Positions 10,432 through 21,734 are shown, counted from the first letter of the stretch. The stretch is 64,000 bases of DNA from Calvatia gigantea (GCA_025093985.1 JACAAK010000010.1:583501-647500); one strand, 5' to 3'. The notes: generated by a model not told the origin, from the sequence alone. Numbers and translations are program-made.

Positions 10432-13324
10432 TATAACTCCCAGTCACTCAACTTACCTATTGGGCTTAAAGAAATCATCCCTTCCTACCTCCACAACTTC
10501 AAAGCTGTGTTCACCAAAGAGTCCTTCAACATACTGCCTGAGCATTGACTGTGGGATTATGCAATTGAGCTCATTCCAGATACCAACCTGAAAGGCTGTA
10601 AAGTTTACCTGCTCTTACCTGCAGAGCAGTCACAGCTGGACAAATTTATCCAGAAGAACCTCACATTTAGCTGTATCCACTGCTTCAAGTCTCCAATAGC
10701 TTTACCTGTCTTCTTCATCAAGAAAAAGGATGAATCCATTTGCCTTGTCCAAGGCTACTGCACTCTCAATACCATTACAGTGAAGAACAAGTACCCTCTT
10801 TTACTCATATCCAAACTCATCACACAACTTCATGGAGCTAAGTACTTTACCAAGCTAGACATTCACTAGGGATTCAACAATGTGCAGATTAAGCTAGGTA
10901 ACAAGTGGAAAGCTGTGTTTTGGATGAACTACAAATTATTTGAGCTACTAATCATGTTCTTTGGCCTCACCAACAGCTCCACTACATTCTAGACCATGAT
11001 GAATGACATTTCCCATAAACTTATCATTGGAGGGCATTGTGGTAGTGTACATGGATGACATCCTGATCTTCACCAAGATGATTGAAGAGCACCAGGAGGC
11101 ACCCACCAGATCTTACAGATTCTTGAGGAGTACAAGCTTTTCCTTAAACCTGAAAAGTGTGAGTTTGAGAAGACCCATATTGAGTACCTTGGTCTCATCA
11201 TATTGGAGAATAGTATTGAGATGGATCCAGTCAAAGTCACAGGGGTTTAAGATTGGCCTACTCCAGCTAACATTTCTTGGATTTATCAACTTTAACTGCT
11301 GCTTCATTCACAACTTCTCCCATGTAGCCTATCCACTCTTTGACCTCACCAAGGCAAATGTCAAGTAGAAATGGGGCCCTACAGAGGAAATGGCTTTCCA
11401 GGCACTCAAGGACATAGCCATCTCCTCCCCTGTGCTCCTCTCACCCAATGACTCTACTCCCTTTTATATTGAGGCAGATAGCTCAGACTTTACAATAGGT
11501 GCAGTTCTCTCTCAGAAAGTGGCAGACTCAGACCAGTGACACCTGGTGGCATCTCACTTGAAATCCCTTTTGGTAGTCAAATGAAACTATAAAACCCACA
11601 ACAAAGAGATATTAGTGATTATCTGTGCATTAGAGAAGTGAAAACACTTTCTTGAAGGTATGTGTGACCAAGTGGAAATCTGGATAGACTACAAGAACCT
11701 TGAATACTTCATGTCTGCCAAGAAACTTAACTGCTGCCAAGCCCACTAGTCCCTTGTACTCTTCTGCTTTGACTTCTACCTCCATTATTATCCCAATTAT
11801 ACCATGGAGAAACCTGATACACTCTTCCATAGAGTAGACTATAGTACAGAAGCCTACAACAATGAGAATATCACTTTCCTTCCTAATAGACTTTTGCCAT
11901 TTGTGTACTCAAGGGAATTTCAATGGAAAGAGAGAAGCAGTTTCTGTTGAAGGATATCTATTCCAGAAACTACACAGGTAAACAAGAGAAGGCAGTCACT
12001 AAAACTGCATAGGAACTCAAGCAGTCATTGATGAAGACTATAAGAAGTACAGAATGGACAAAGCAAGATGGTTTACTCCTGTTCTGAGGGAAGATCTATA
12101 TTCCAACAGGTTTTGACCTCAGATAGTGAATAGTGGCTTTCCATCATGACATAAAGATTGTGGGTCACACTAAGCAGTGGAAAACACTAGAACTCATTTC
12201 CTGTAATTACTGGTGGCCCTAGATGGCTTGATATATTGGTCAGTATGTCTCTACTTATGACCTCTGCATGTATACCAAGCCTATCTGCTACCTATCACAA
12301 AAAGAACTTCACCTACTTCCCATTTCTGAGGCCCACTGGAACATGTTCAGTATAGACTTTGTAGTTGAACTTCCAGAATCCACAAGCTATGATGCTATCA
12401 TGACAGTGGTAGACTCTGTCTTCAAACAAGCTTACTTCATCCTAACCTATACTATCATCTCAGCTAAAGGAGCAGTGTGGCTCTTCCTCTACAATGTCTA
12501 GAAGCTCTATGGACTTCCCAATGCTGTTGTTTCAGATCATGGACCACAGTTTGTCACTACATTTACAAAGAAGCTTTATCAGCTCTTGGGAATCAAGATG
12601 GCCACCTCAACTGCCTGGCATCCACAGACTGATGGGCAGACAGAGCAGGTGAACCAAGAACTAGATCAGTACCTCTGCCTCTTCATAAATGAGTGACAGA
12701 ATGACTGGCATGACCTTCTCCCACTCACTGAATTCCAACACAACAACTACATCTATGCCTCTACTCAACACTCCCCCTTCCTCCTTAACATTGGACATCA
12801 CCTGCACATGGGATTCAAGCTGCATCAGCTGCCCTTGAAGATTGAATTGGTTAATAAGTTCACAAAGTGGATGGAGTCAACACTAGAAGAGGCAAAGTCT
12901 GCACTGGTCAAGATAAAGAACAACATGACCTGCTATTACAACCAATAGTATATACCTGCACTCATATACAAGCCAGGTGACAAAGTTTATCTTGAAGTGG
13001 ATGATATCTAGACCACCCACCCATTGAGGAAGCTTTCTCACCAATACCTAAGACCATACATTATAGATAAGCAGGTCAATGCAAATACCTACTGTCTCCA
13101 CCTCTCCCACTCTATGAAATACCTTTACTCAGTCTTCAATGTCATCAAGCTAATATCTGCACCACCTGATCCAATTGAAAACCACTGTGTAAAACCCCCA
13201 CCTAATCCTATCATTATCAATGAAGAAAAGGAATGGAAGGTTGAAGAAGTCCTCAACAGCTGCATCCACTACAAATAACTTCAATATCTCATTAAGTGAA
13301 AAAGCTTTGGAATAGAACACAACT
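10432..13324 (+). pseudogene. Gypsy-1 pol relic: RT, RNase H, integrase and start of a chromodomain
   Basis: Chromovirus-type Ty3/gypsy pol. The plus strand reads FKAVFTKESFNILP (about 10499), an RT block with VFFIKKKD (about 10711) and YFTKLDI (about 10840), then VYMDDILIF near 11047 as the catalytic loop. RNase H-like sequence lies around 11400-11760. The integrase core begins near 12340 (SIDFVVELPES), with SDHGPQFVTTF near 12533 and HPQTDGQTEQVNQ near 12620. A chromodomain starts at about 13230 (WKVEEVLNSCIHYK) and is cut at 13324 by an L1 LTR; it resumes at 19531. Numerous in-frame stops (CAG to TAG, CGA to TGA, TGG to TAG) and small frameshifts make it non-functional. Gag and protease are not recognisable upstream of the solo LTR at 9951. 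Confidence 0.85.
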
Positions 13325-13719
13325 TGTTACATGCATTACCTACTTCACAACTGAGCCTGGATCATCCTCTGCTCAGAGAGGAAGTTCAATGCTATAGCTT
13401 GGAAGAATATGACAAGTCTCAATGACTTCTATACAAACTTTGGATCACTCCCTCAAGTAGAAGCTTGTGCTTATCTGAGAAGTCTGAGTTAAGTGTCTCT
13501 ACAGTCCCCAAGGTTATTAGCCTTGTAGTAGATGAGTGAAGATAGGAAGCTTGTTATTAGAATAACCTAAGGTAATACAAAGGTACTTCTTAAAGTTATA
13601 TATTAGCTACATATAGGAGAGGAGTAATTATGTAGTAAGAGGGTATGAGTCAATGAGAGACTACTACAGATTAATTGGTAATCTAAAGAGTTATAAAGAG
13701 TAAGTAAAGAATAGAAGAG

Positions 13720-14024
13720 TGTTATGACCTTAGTCTGATAAGACCTCAGGTTGCAGCTTGGCTAAGTCTTGAGGGTGAGTAAGGGAAAAGAACTAGATGG
13801 TTAAGCATACTGAATACAGGAGTATGTATGTACGCTTAAATACAGAAGGGAGCATCCAGTTGAATGGATGGAGATAACTACATGAAATGTCCGATGACTA
13901 TGGCATAGTAGTTATGGGTCAGGACTTGGAGATCATGCAGACAGGAATAACTGAAACAGGTACATGACGAGGGGGAATGCAGATAAGTGCAGAGCTGGCA
14001 TGAAATAGACTAATGTTCACAACA
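13720..14024 (-). repeat. 3' LTR of gypsy-2 (LTR family L2)
   Basis: TGTTATGACCTTAGTC ... TAATGTTCACAACA on the plus strand; 305 bp. It lies immediately outside ORF3. Confidence 0.92.
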
Positions 14025-14049
14025 ATACCCTCCGGTCAGGCTTCATGTC

Positions 14050-15033
14050 TCAGGAAGCTTCGTCAAAGTCTCCATTTACCATGGCAGCGGCGAGTGCCTT
14101 CTTGGTGGACATGATGAGGAATTCTCCACTGTTGGATTTTGCGAAGAAAACTGGCAAGTGGCTGCGACCATCTTGATGGATAGGGACTGGGACGCTGTTG
14201 AAGGGGAACTCGGTGGTGGTGGAGCTCTCCCAGTAGTTCTTGATTATCAATTTCCAGTAACGTTGGTCTTTCTCTTGTCCTGGTAGTACAGTGCGGAATC
14301 TTGTGGGAGGGAGAAAAACCGATGCGAGTTGTGGTGGGGTGATGGTTTTTATGAAGCATCAGTGGGTGTTGACTTCCTCCTTCATGGAGACCATGACTTC
14401 TTTGTCCATGGGGGTATTGGTACGAGATGGCGGGGAGGGATTAACTGTGTTATGTAGTTCAGAGAGGGTGATGTGAATTCTGTCCACGAGGGTGTTGATG
14501 TCGGGATCTTCATTTGTCTTGTCTCGCCCGAGGAGTTTCATGGCTACATCTGTAAGTTCGAGGAAGATGTTAGCAATGTCAAGGTGATTGAAGACCTCGA
14601 GGCCCAAGTCAATTCGGCTTTGGAGTCCTTGGACTTGATCTCGTTTGTTGGGGGTAAGGGTGGACTGGTCTAGGGCTTGGAAGATGGTGGGAATGTGTTG
14701 GTTGGTGGAAGATGATGCGTTGGTGAACTCTGCATACATGTCGGCAAAGGTGATGCATGCTGTAGCAAGGGTGATGTGTCAGTTTATGACTAGTCGTTGG
14801 TTTTGAGCAGAGATGTTCTCAATTTCGCTGTTGGTTGCTTTGTTGACATCCTTGAGTAGGGCTTCGAGGAGGCCTTGTGCTGGGGACGGTGTCTTTGCAA
14901 GGTTATAGCGGGTTCCTTGGGGAGTAGGTGCTCGGCTGCTACCTGGTTCGGGGAATGGGAGGGAGGAGATTCTGGTGGGAGTGGGGTGGACGAGGGAGTC
15001 AATGGCAATGCAGTTGGGTTGGGAGGCAGGCAT
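14050..15033 (-). pseudogene. Gypsy-2 ORF3, unknown function, directly after pol
   Basis: A sense-strand frame of 328 codons between the pol stop and the 3' LTR. It starts at the ATG 15033-15031, and the pol TAA is at 15042-15040, so only six bases (ACAAAC) separate the two and both are in the same frame. The frame is open except for two TGA codons (near 14776 and 14356), each explained by CGA to TGA. The predicted protein begins MPASQPNCIAIDSLVHPTP. It has a Pro/Ser-rich N-terminus, a leucine-rich, probably helical middle (LLEALLKDVNKA, LGLEVFNHLDIANIFLELTD), and ends KKALAAAMVNGDFDEAS. No transmembrane stretch or known domain is evident. I do not recognise it. It may be an accessory protein of the element, or a C-terminal pol extension reached by readthrough or reinitiation. 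Its near-intact frame suggests it was under selection when the element was active. Confidence 0.7.
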
Positions 15034-15042
15034 GTTTGTTTA

Positions 15043-18000
15043 ATTGCTTTGTCTGGGTTGCTTGTGTGATGCTTTTTTGTGTTTCCTACCCCCTCTTTTA
15101 TGGGTATCCTCCGGATGCCTCTTTTGGTAATCCCTTATGGTGTCTTTTGCATTTTCCAGGTTGGACTCCACTGTCCACGTATCTTCCTTGTTACTATACC
15201 CTTTCCAGTGGACCAGAAATTGATATCCCCTTCCTCATTTTCGCCATCTGCAGATCTCTTCTACTTCATATTCCTCTTCATTGTTGATGATCACTGGATC
15301 AGGTGGTGAGGGCAGCTGTTGACTTGGGAACTCTGCCTCGTGCACTGGCGACAGGAGCTGTTCATTGAATACATTATGGATGGCCCATCCATCCAGTAGT
15401 ATCAGCCGATACGCTGCTTCTCCTATCTTTTCCTTAATAAGGAAAGGTCCATACCACTTTTGGCCTAGCTTCTTTGATGATTGATTGGTATGGATATTGG
15501 TGTTTTCTAGCCATACTTTATCCCCTGTTTGATATGTGTTAGCATGGGTTCTGTTGTGGTCATGTTACTGTTTCATCTTTTCTTGGTATGTCCGTAGTGC
15601 TGATGAGGCATTGTCTCAGGCACGCTGTAATTGTTGTAGGAACACTGTGATAGCAGGATTGTTCATCATCAGCTCGTTTTTGCCTTTCCATGGATTCCTT
15701 CCATAGTTTAGGAAGAATGGTGTTTCTTGTGTCCCTCCATGCTGCTTGTCATTGTACTGGAACTCTGCGATGGGGAGCCATTCCACCCAGTCGTCTTGGT
15801 CATAGTTGCAGTACATGCAGATGTAGGTCTCCACTTCTCTATTGATGCGTTCAGTTTGTCCATCCATTCGGGGATGATACGCCGTTGATAGGTTTTGTTT
15901 GATGCCAAGTCCCTTGAACAGCTCCTTGGTGAATTCTGATGCGAATTGAGGTCCTCGGTCACTAAGCACTTTCCTCAGCAATCCATGCAGCTTCCATATT
16001 TTGTCTTGGTATATTCTTGCGACATCTTTGGATAACGCATCTGTGGTTGTTGCTGAGAGTCGTATCATTTTTGTGAAATGGTCCACAATGACTAATACTG
16101 CATCTTTTCCTTTTGATTCTGGTAGTGGCCTGATCATGTCAATGCTGATTTCCTCCCAAGGTCCATTTGGTATTGGGAGGGGGTGTAGCGGCAATTTGAG
16201 CGGCATCGTCCTTGTCTTGTTCTTTTGGCAGGCTTAGCATCCTTGGATATATCTTTTTACATCCTTTCATATTGATGGCCACCAATAGTCCTGGCTGATT
16301 AGTTCTGTCATCCTATGCTGTCCTGGGTGCCCTGCATCTGGCGTGTCATGGTACTGCACTAGGATCTCTTCTCGTAACTTCTGGTCAGGTAGGACATATG
16401 TGCTGTTTTGCTTGTAGATGACTCCATTTTCTTCGGTGAGCTGCAATCCTTGTTTCTTTAGCTTGGCTAAGACTGTTGTTTCTCGTCGGGTTTGACTTCA
16501 AATCTGTCCGAGGAAGTTTGGTTCAATGAACAATTCCACCCGTAAAAGTACTGTGTTGTCTGCGCCTTCTGTTTGTAACCAGCTTTCTCAGATCATAGTG
16601 ACCAGCTTGCTTTCTTGTTCTTCTGGCATTTGATGGATTCGAGATAGCAAGTCGGCTTTCGTGTTTGTCTTTCCTGGCACATGTCATAGTGTGAAATCAT
16701 AGTCTTGTAGCCACAGATACCACTGTGCTTGTTGTCCATTTAATTTTTGTGGCTCCCAGTAGTACTTGAGGTTTTTGTGGTTGGTCCAGATTTTGAATTA
16801 TTCTTCGGCATCTAAAAGGTAGTGTCTCCATTCCTTCAAGGCGTGGACAATGGCCAGTAATTCTTTGTCATATATTTCGTAATTTCGTTCCGCTGGTGAC
16901 AGGGTTCATGACATGAAAGCGACGGGGTGCCATTTATCTTCTTGTAACTGTGAGAGTACTCCCCCCAGTGCATAGTCTGATGCATCGACTTCTACTCTGA
17001 ACCGGCCATGTCTTTGTGGCAATGTCAGGACGGGTTCTTCAGTAATGCACTTCTTGAGCTGGTTAAAAGAGTCCTGATGTTCTTGTGTCCATTCCCATGT
17101 GGCTGCTCCTTTGAGTTTGTTTAAGGGTCCCGCAATCATACTGAAGTTCTTGATGAAACGACGATAGTAGTTTGTGAAACCCAGAAACCTTTCAACCCCT
17201 TTGGTGTTCTTGGGTTCAGGCCATTCCCGTACTGATTTTACTTTGTCCTTTTCCATTTTGATTTGTCCATGTCCCACTCGGACTCCTAGCATTGGGATTT
17301 CCTCTGCATCGAAGATGCACTTGGTTCACTTGAAGCATAGATTGTACTGGGCTGCTCATTCCAAAAATCGTACCGTTTGTTCCTTTAGCTGTTCCTTAGT
17401 GTCCCCTGGGATGGCAAAGTCGTCCATGTAGTTTACAATGTCTCCATTTTGTAAAAGGTCGCGGAAGATGCTTGTCATTATTCTGGAGAATGTTCCTGGT
17501 GAGTTGCTTAGGCCAAAATACATAACTGTCAGCTCGAAGAGTCCTTCGTTGGTGAGGAAGGCAGCTTTCCATTCGTCTCCCTCTTTGATCCTGACATTGT
17601 TATATTCCCAGATGATATCCAATTTGTTGAAGTATTTTGCTTTCCCGAGCTTGTCAATTACTTCTCCGATTCTTGGTAACGGAGTTTTATCCTTGACGAC
17701 CACATTGTTTAGATGTCTATAGTCCTGGATCAGCCTTTTGGACCTGTCTTTCTTTGGGATGAAGAATGTTGGTGCTGCATATGGGGATTTCGACGGTCGT
17801 ATTCGTCCCGATTCTAGGTTTTCCTTGATGAATGACTTGAGTTCGTCCTGTTCTTTAACCGTTATGTTGTATGTTCCCACACTTATTTCCTTTGGGGCAT
17901 CTTCTGTTAGGACTATCTTGTGGTCCCATTCAGTTCGTTCTGGGAGCTTATCAAATGTTGTCTTGTTGAAGAAGTGTGTGAATGGTTGTACATAGTCTGG

Positions 18001-18135
18001 CAGGTCCTCCGGTTTAGTCAGGTCCGGTTCGTCTTCTTCTTCCCATACAAAGTAGTGCCAGTGTTTGTTTTCTTGTCTCCTCGGTATTCGGATGCCTCGT
18101 ATCCTTGTCCAATGGACAATATGGCTTCTTTCCAT
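15043..18135 (-). pseudogene. Gypsy-2 pol: RT, RNase H, integrase, chromodomain
   Basis: Polyprotein region for reverse transcription and integration, all in one frame with several stops. The RT N-terminus is at 18135-17356: PYAAPTFFIPKKD, then YFNKLDIIWEYNNVRI, then the catalytic NYMDDF. The RT thumb and RNase H are at 17292-16906 (FLGFTNYYRRFIKNF, VEVDASDYALGGVLSQ). The zinc-binding integrase N-terminus is around 16200-16300 (YWWPSI, ACQKNKTR). The integrase core is at 16206-15616, with SIDMIRPLPES, SDRGPQFASEF and HPRMDGQTERIN giving D, D and E. A chromodomain lies near 15060-15260 (FLVHWKGYSNKEDTW). The residues for polymerase and integrase catalysis are present, but nonsense changes break the frame into pieces. 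Gag is in a different frame. Confidence 0.9.
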
Positions 18136-18197
18136 TCTGCATATGTGTCTGGCCTAGCTGAGGGTGGATAGCCTGTGATCGTGTGTATGATGTCTTG

Positions 18198-18902
18198 TCA
18201 GGCATTCTTTCTGAGTAGGAACATAGCGTGTTTGCTGTCGGTCTTGGCCTTGCTTTTTAGCACCTCAAATTCGATCAAGTAGTCGGTGGTGTTTTGGTTC
18301 CCTTGTTTGAATTTCTTGATTTGCCATTCAGTCTTGCTGTTTGAGGCGTCATCTGAGAAGGTTCTTCTAAATTCCTCGGAGAAGACCTTCCAGTCCACTG
18401 AATCCTCAGATTCTAGGATGGCTGGTGCTCTCATAGCCATGTATGCTCCTGCAGTTCCTCCTCGCAATCTGGCTAAAACTGCTATGGCTTTGTCATCTGC
18501 CAAGACTATCTTGTTGAATTTCATGAAGAGCATCATTGCCCTCCACCAGTCATCGAACTTGGTGCAGGTGCCATCGAAAAATCCTGGGTCTGGCACTAGG
18601 CCTTTCCCACTGGGCGTCACTGTGGGCACTACTGCGTTATCAGTCATATTGGAGTCGGTTTCTGATTCTGTTTCGTCTGAACTTGATTTGTCTGATTTCT
18701 CCTGGTGTACTATCTCTTCCTCTGCTAGGTCGAGTTCGTTTAGAAGTTCTGATAACACTTCTTCTACTGGGTTTGCTCTGGGTTCATTGTGTGTTTCTTC
18801 AGGTACTTCGGGGTTCCCTGTTTCTTCTTCGTCTGATGTTTCTGATTCATTGTCAGTGACTTCGAGGTTTGGTTCTCTGTATTCATCCGGGTTCGAGCTC
18901 AT
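18198..18902 (-). CDS. Gypsy-2 gag (234 codons), joined abnormally to pol
   Basis: Capsid protein. ATG at 18902. Residues 1-95 are very acidic (Glu/Ser/Thr-rich). From about residue 105 there is a retrotransposon-gag domain: FFDGTCTKFDDWWRAMMLF, LARLRGGTAGAYMAM, then WKVFSEEFRRTFSD. The frame stops at 18198 with CGA-like TGA, after which the same frame continues WKEAILSIGQGYEASEYRED to about 18060. No CCHC knuckle or DSG protease follows; instead the RT N-terminus (EDEPDLTKPEDLPDYVQPF) begins at once. An internal deletion has probably removed nucleocapsid and protease. Confidence 0.82.
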   Translation of the reverse strand: MSSNPDEYREPNLEVTDNESETSDEEETGNPEVPEETHNEPRANPVEEVLSELLNELDLAEEEIVHQEKSDKSSSDETESETDSNMTDNAVVPTVTPSGKGLVPDPGFFDGTCTKFDDWWRAMMLFMKFNKIVLADDKAIAVLARLRGGTAGAYMAMRAPAILESEDSVDWKVFSEEFRRTFSDDASNSKTEWQIKKFKQGNQNTTDYLIEFEVLKSKAKTDSKHAMFLLRKNA

Positions 18903-18981
18903 ATACTAGCTCCTGGGTTGCTTCTGTTCATGCCTATTTCAGCCTACTCCTTGCAAGGTGAGGTGGGGATGCTTAACCAAA

Positions 18982-19286
18982 TGTTACGACCTTAGTCTGA
19001 TAAGACCTCAGGTTGCAGCTTGGCTAAGTCTTGAGGGTGAGTAAGGGAAAAGAACTAGATGGTTAAGCGTACCAAATACAGGAGTATGTATGTATGCTTA
19101 AATATGGAAGGGAGCATCCAGTTGAATGGATAGAGATAACTACATGAAATGTCCGATGACTATGGCATAGTAGTTATGGGTCAGGACTCGGAGATTGTGC
19201 AGACAGGAATAACTGAAACAGGTACATGACAAGGGGGAATGCAGATAAGTGCAGAGCTGGCATGAAATAGACTAATGTTCACAACA
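18982..19286 (-). repeat. 5' LTR of gypsy-2 (LTR family L2)
   Basis: TGTTACGACCTTAGTC ... GTTCACAACA; 305 bp, 12 transitions from its partner. In element orientation it is followed by TTTGGTTAAGCATCC, the expected primer-binding position. The tRNA was not identified. Confidence 0.92.
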
Positions 19287-19562
19287 AAGAGATGGGATAC
19301 AAGTCATAAGAAACAGAAGACAAGTAGATAGAAGTCCAATGATGGGAATATGAGATATAAACAGAAATATGACTTGGAATAAGTCATAAGAAGATGGACT
19401 AGAGCTACACATGTTAATAAATAAAAATAGAGGAGGAATAAAAGGATAAGTAAGTTCATGGAGAAAGGTAATATACTATAAGTAGGGTTAATATAAATGT
19501 AAGAGTCCAGTATATGGTAAGTTCATAACACAACTCATGGAAGCCAGCTAATGGAGTCCATG

Positions 19563-19866
19563 TGTTATGACCTTAGTCTGATAAGACCTCAGGTTGTAGC
19601 TTAGGCTAAGTCTTGAGGGTGAATAAGGGGAGAAAACTAGGTGGTTAAGCATATCCAATACAAGTGATTGTATATACACTTAAATACTAAGAGGCATCCA
19701 GTTGAATGGATGGAGTAACTACATGTAACATCTGATAAGCAAGGCATAATAGTAGTCAAGTCAATACTTAGGGAATGCTGAGACAGAAATAGGTAAAATA
19801 GATGCAATATGGCATAGGTATGGAGATGGACATAGAAATATGATGAAGATAGTAAAAACCACAACA
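19563..19866 (-). repeat. Solo L2 LTR (304 bp), duplication CCATG/CTATG
   Basis: TGTTATGACCTTAGTC ... AAACCACAACA. Flanks CCATG (19558-19562) and CTATG (19867-19871) differ by one C/T change. It lies inside the gypsy-1 chromodomain. Confidence 0.87.
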
Positions 19867-20022
19867 CTATGCCCAAGAACTGGTCCAAGAGTTCTACTGC
19901 AAGAACCCCAGCACCCCCTGCCTCATCTGTGCACTTATCTTTGGCTCACTTTCCTTCCAACCAATTCAGTATCATATATTGAGACACTGCAATTTTGGAG
20001 GGGTAGTGGATGTCAGGACAAC
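19867..20022 (+). pseudogene. End of the gypsy-1 chromodomain and polypurine-rich tract
   Basis: Together with 19531-19562 (SWKPANGVH), the plus strand reads AQELVQEFYCKNPSTPC. This is the continuation of the chromodomain cut at 13324 (KSFGIEHN). The purine-rich TTTTGGAGGGGTAGTGG at about 19993-20009 precedes the L1 LTR and is a fair candidate for the gypsy-1 polypurine tract. Confidence 0.7.
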
Positions 20023-20984
20023 TGTTACATGCATTACCCTACTTCACAACTGGGCCCAGATCATCTCCACTCAGGGAGAGGTTCAATGCTATAGCCTAGG
20101 AGTATTCTATAGCCTAGGAGTATTTAACAAGTCTCAATGACTTCTGTGCAGACTTTAGATTGCTCCCTCAAGTAGAAGCTCACACTTGTCTGAGAAGTCT
20201 GAGTTAAATGCCACTGCAGTCCCCAAGGTTGTTAACCTTGTAGCAGACAAGTGAAGATAGAAAAGCTTGTTATTAGAATAACCTAAGGTAATACAAGTGT
20301 ACTACTTAAGGTTTATATACTAGCTATGCATAAAAGATGAGTAATTACATAGTAAAATGGTATAAGTCAATGAGAGACTACTACAGGTTAATTGGTAATC
20401 TAAGGAGTCATAGGGGAAAGTAATGAATAAAAAGAAGTGATATGAGTCAAAAGAAAAGAGAGATGAGTAGATAGAAGTCCACTGGTGGGAATATGAGGTA
20501 CAGACAGAAACATGACTTAGAATGTGTTATGACCTTAGTCTGAGTAAATCTCAGGCTGCAACTTTAGGCTAAGACTTGAGGGTGAGTAAGGGGAGAGAAC
20601 TAGGTGGTTAAGTGTACTGAAGACAGGAGCATGTATGTACGCTTGAATATGAGAGACATCCAGTTGAACGGATGGAGTTAACTATGTGAAATGTCCAAAG
20701 ATAATGGCATAGTAGTTCTACAAGTCACTACTCAGAGATCACTGGGACATGAATAGATGAAACAGGTACAGAAGATGATTGGAATGCAGACAAGTATGGA
20801 GCCGATATGGTCAGTGAAAGTTCACAACAGAATGAGTCATAAGAAGGTGAACTAGAACTACATGTGTTAATAAATAAATAGAAAGAGAGGGAAAGATAAG
20901 AAAGTCTGAAGAGAAGGTAATACAGTAAGGAATATGGTTAATATGTGAATAAGAAGAGTCCAGGAATGTGGTAAGTTTGTAACA
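20023..20984 (+). repeat. L1 LTR, probably the 3' LTR of gypsy-1, split by a solo L2 LTR
   Basis: TGTTACATGCATTACCC ... GGTAAGTTTGTAACA. It lies in the same orientation as gypsy-1, directly after its chromodomain and purine tract, and has no 5-bp duplication around it alone (ACAAC and TTAGC). That is what a 3' LTR would show. L1 would then be the LTR family of gypsy-1. Confidence 0.72.
20525..20829 (-). repeat. Solo L2 LTR (305 bp), target duplication GAATG
   Basis: TGTTATGACCTTAGTC ... AAAGTTCACAACA. GAATG at 20520-20524 and 20830-20834. Inserted into the L1 LTR. Confidence 0.92.
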
Positions 20985-21734
20985 TTAGCCTGTCTCTAGG
21001 TAAATTACTCCAAAATTTACACTGACAAGACAGAGTAGTCAAGGGACACTCCATTGTCATAATACTCATTATCAAAAGTGTTTTGGGGGTTGTCAAGGAT
21101 TTGCTCCTGGAAGTGCTACTTCATTTCTTCTATGGCTTGTACATGATCAGCATGTTTTGGACAGTCTTCAGGTTTGTGTTTCAGGTTAAGGGTTTTGCAA
21201 AGTTGGCAGAAGTATTAGGGACAAGTCTAGTAGTAATGTCCAGGGCAGGTTTTTCAACAGATGAGATAAGTGGTGTGGGTACAATTGCTTGTCCAGTGAC
21301 CTACAGCAGGGAGATGGAGTTTGGCACATTTTTTACAAAAGGCCTTGGGTTGAAGTTGGGATTATTCATGGCTTGGGGTTGGATGGGAGTTCCTCTTTGT
21401 CCTGAGTTGGACTGGAGGGGTTTTCATTGGAGTTTTGGAGTGCAATTAGATGGTCTAGGTTGGCCATGAGGTTGTAGATGGTGGTCCCAAGTTACTCTGG
21501 GTGAGTCAGTTTATTGGGAGATGCTAGGGGGGCTGGAGTAGGTGCATTTGGTTTGGTGGAGGGTTTTCTCTGGGGGGAATGGGTTTGTTGGTATAGTCTG
21601 ACTGGAAGTGGGCCAGTTTGTTGGTCAAGTGTAATAGGCTCAATGCAATTTTTGTAGAGATATCAAGTATAAGCCTAAGGTAGTCCAAGGCTTCATAATA
21701 CCTGGATAAATTGCTGTGGATTTTGCTGCTCCTA
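20985..21734 (-). pseudogene. Gag-like relic with a cysteine/histidine-rich segment
   Basis: The minus strand gives broken frames: 21748-21524, then pieces containing FCKKCAKLHLPAVGHWTSNC near 21310-21370 and a second Cys-rich run after it. This looks like the nucleocapsid part of an LTR-element gag. It may represent the segment missing from gypsy-2, but I could not align it convincingly. Many stops. Confidence 0.4.

Larger units (their letters stand above)
13720..19286 (-). mobile_element. Gypsy-2: complete-length LTR retrotransposon (5567 bp), duplication AAGAG
   Basis: Two 305-bp LTRs (13720-14024 and 18982-19286) in the same orientation enclose gag, pol and a third ORF, all on the minus strand. 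AAGAG flanks the element at 13715-13719 and 19287-19291. The LTRs differ at 12 bases, all transitions. Order in element direction: 5' LTR, gag (18902-18198), pol (18135-15043), ORF3 (15033-14050), 3' LTR. Nucleocapsid and protease segments appear to be missing between gag and RT. Downstream coding is broken by a modest number of stops. Confidence 0.93.
13325..19530 (+). repeat. Solo L1 LTR split by gypsy-2, target duplication CAACT
   Basis: The LTR is 13325-13719 plus 19292-19530 (TGTTACATGCATTACC ... GGTAAGTTCATAACA). CAACT at 13320-13324 and 19531-19535. The flanking gypsy-1 frame continues across it. It serves as the target of the complete gypsy-2 element. Confidence 0.92.

Noticed and set aside
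20985..21734. Host zinc-finger gene
   Set aside because: The Cys/His pieces are in broken frames between LTR remnants; a transposon gag is the simpler reading.
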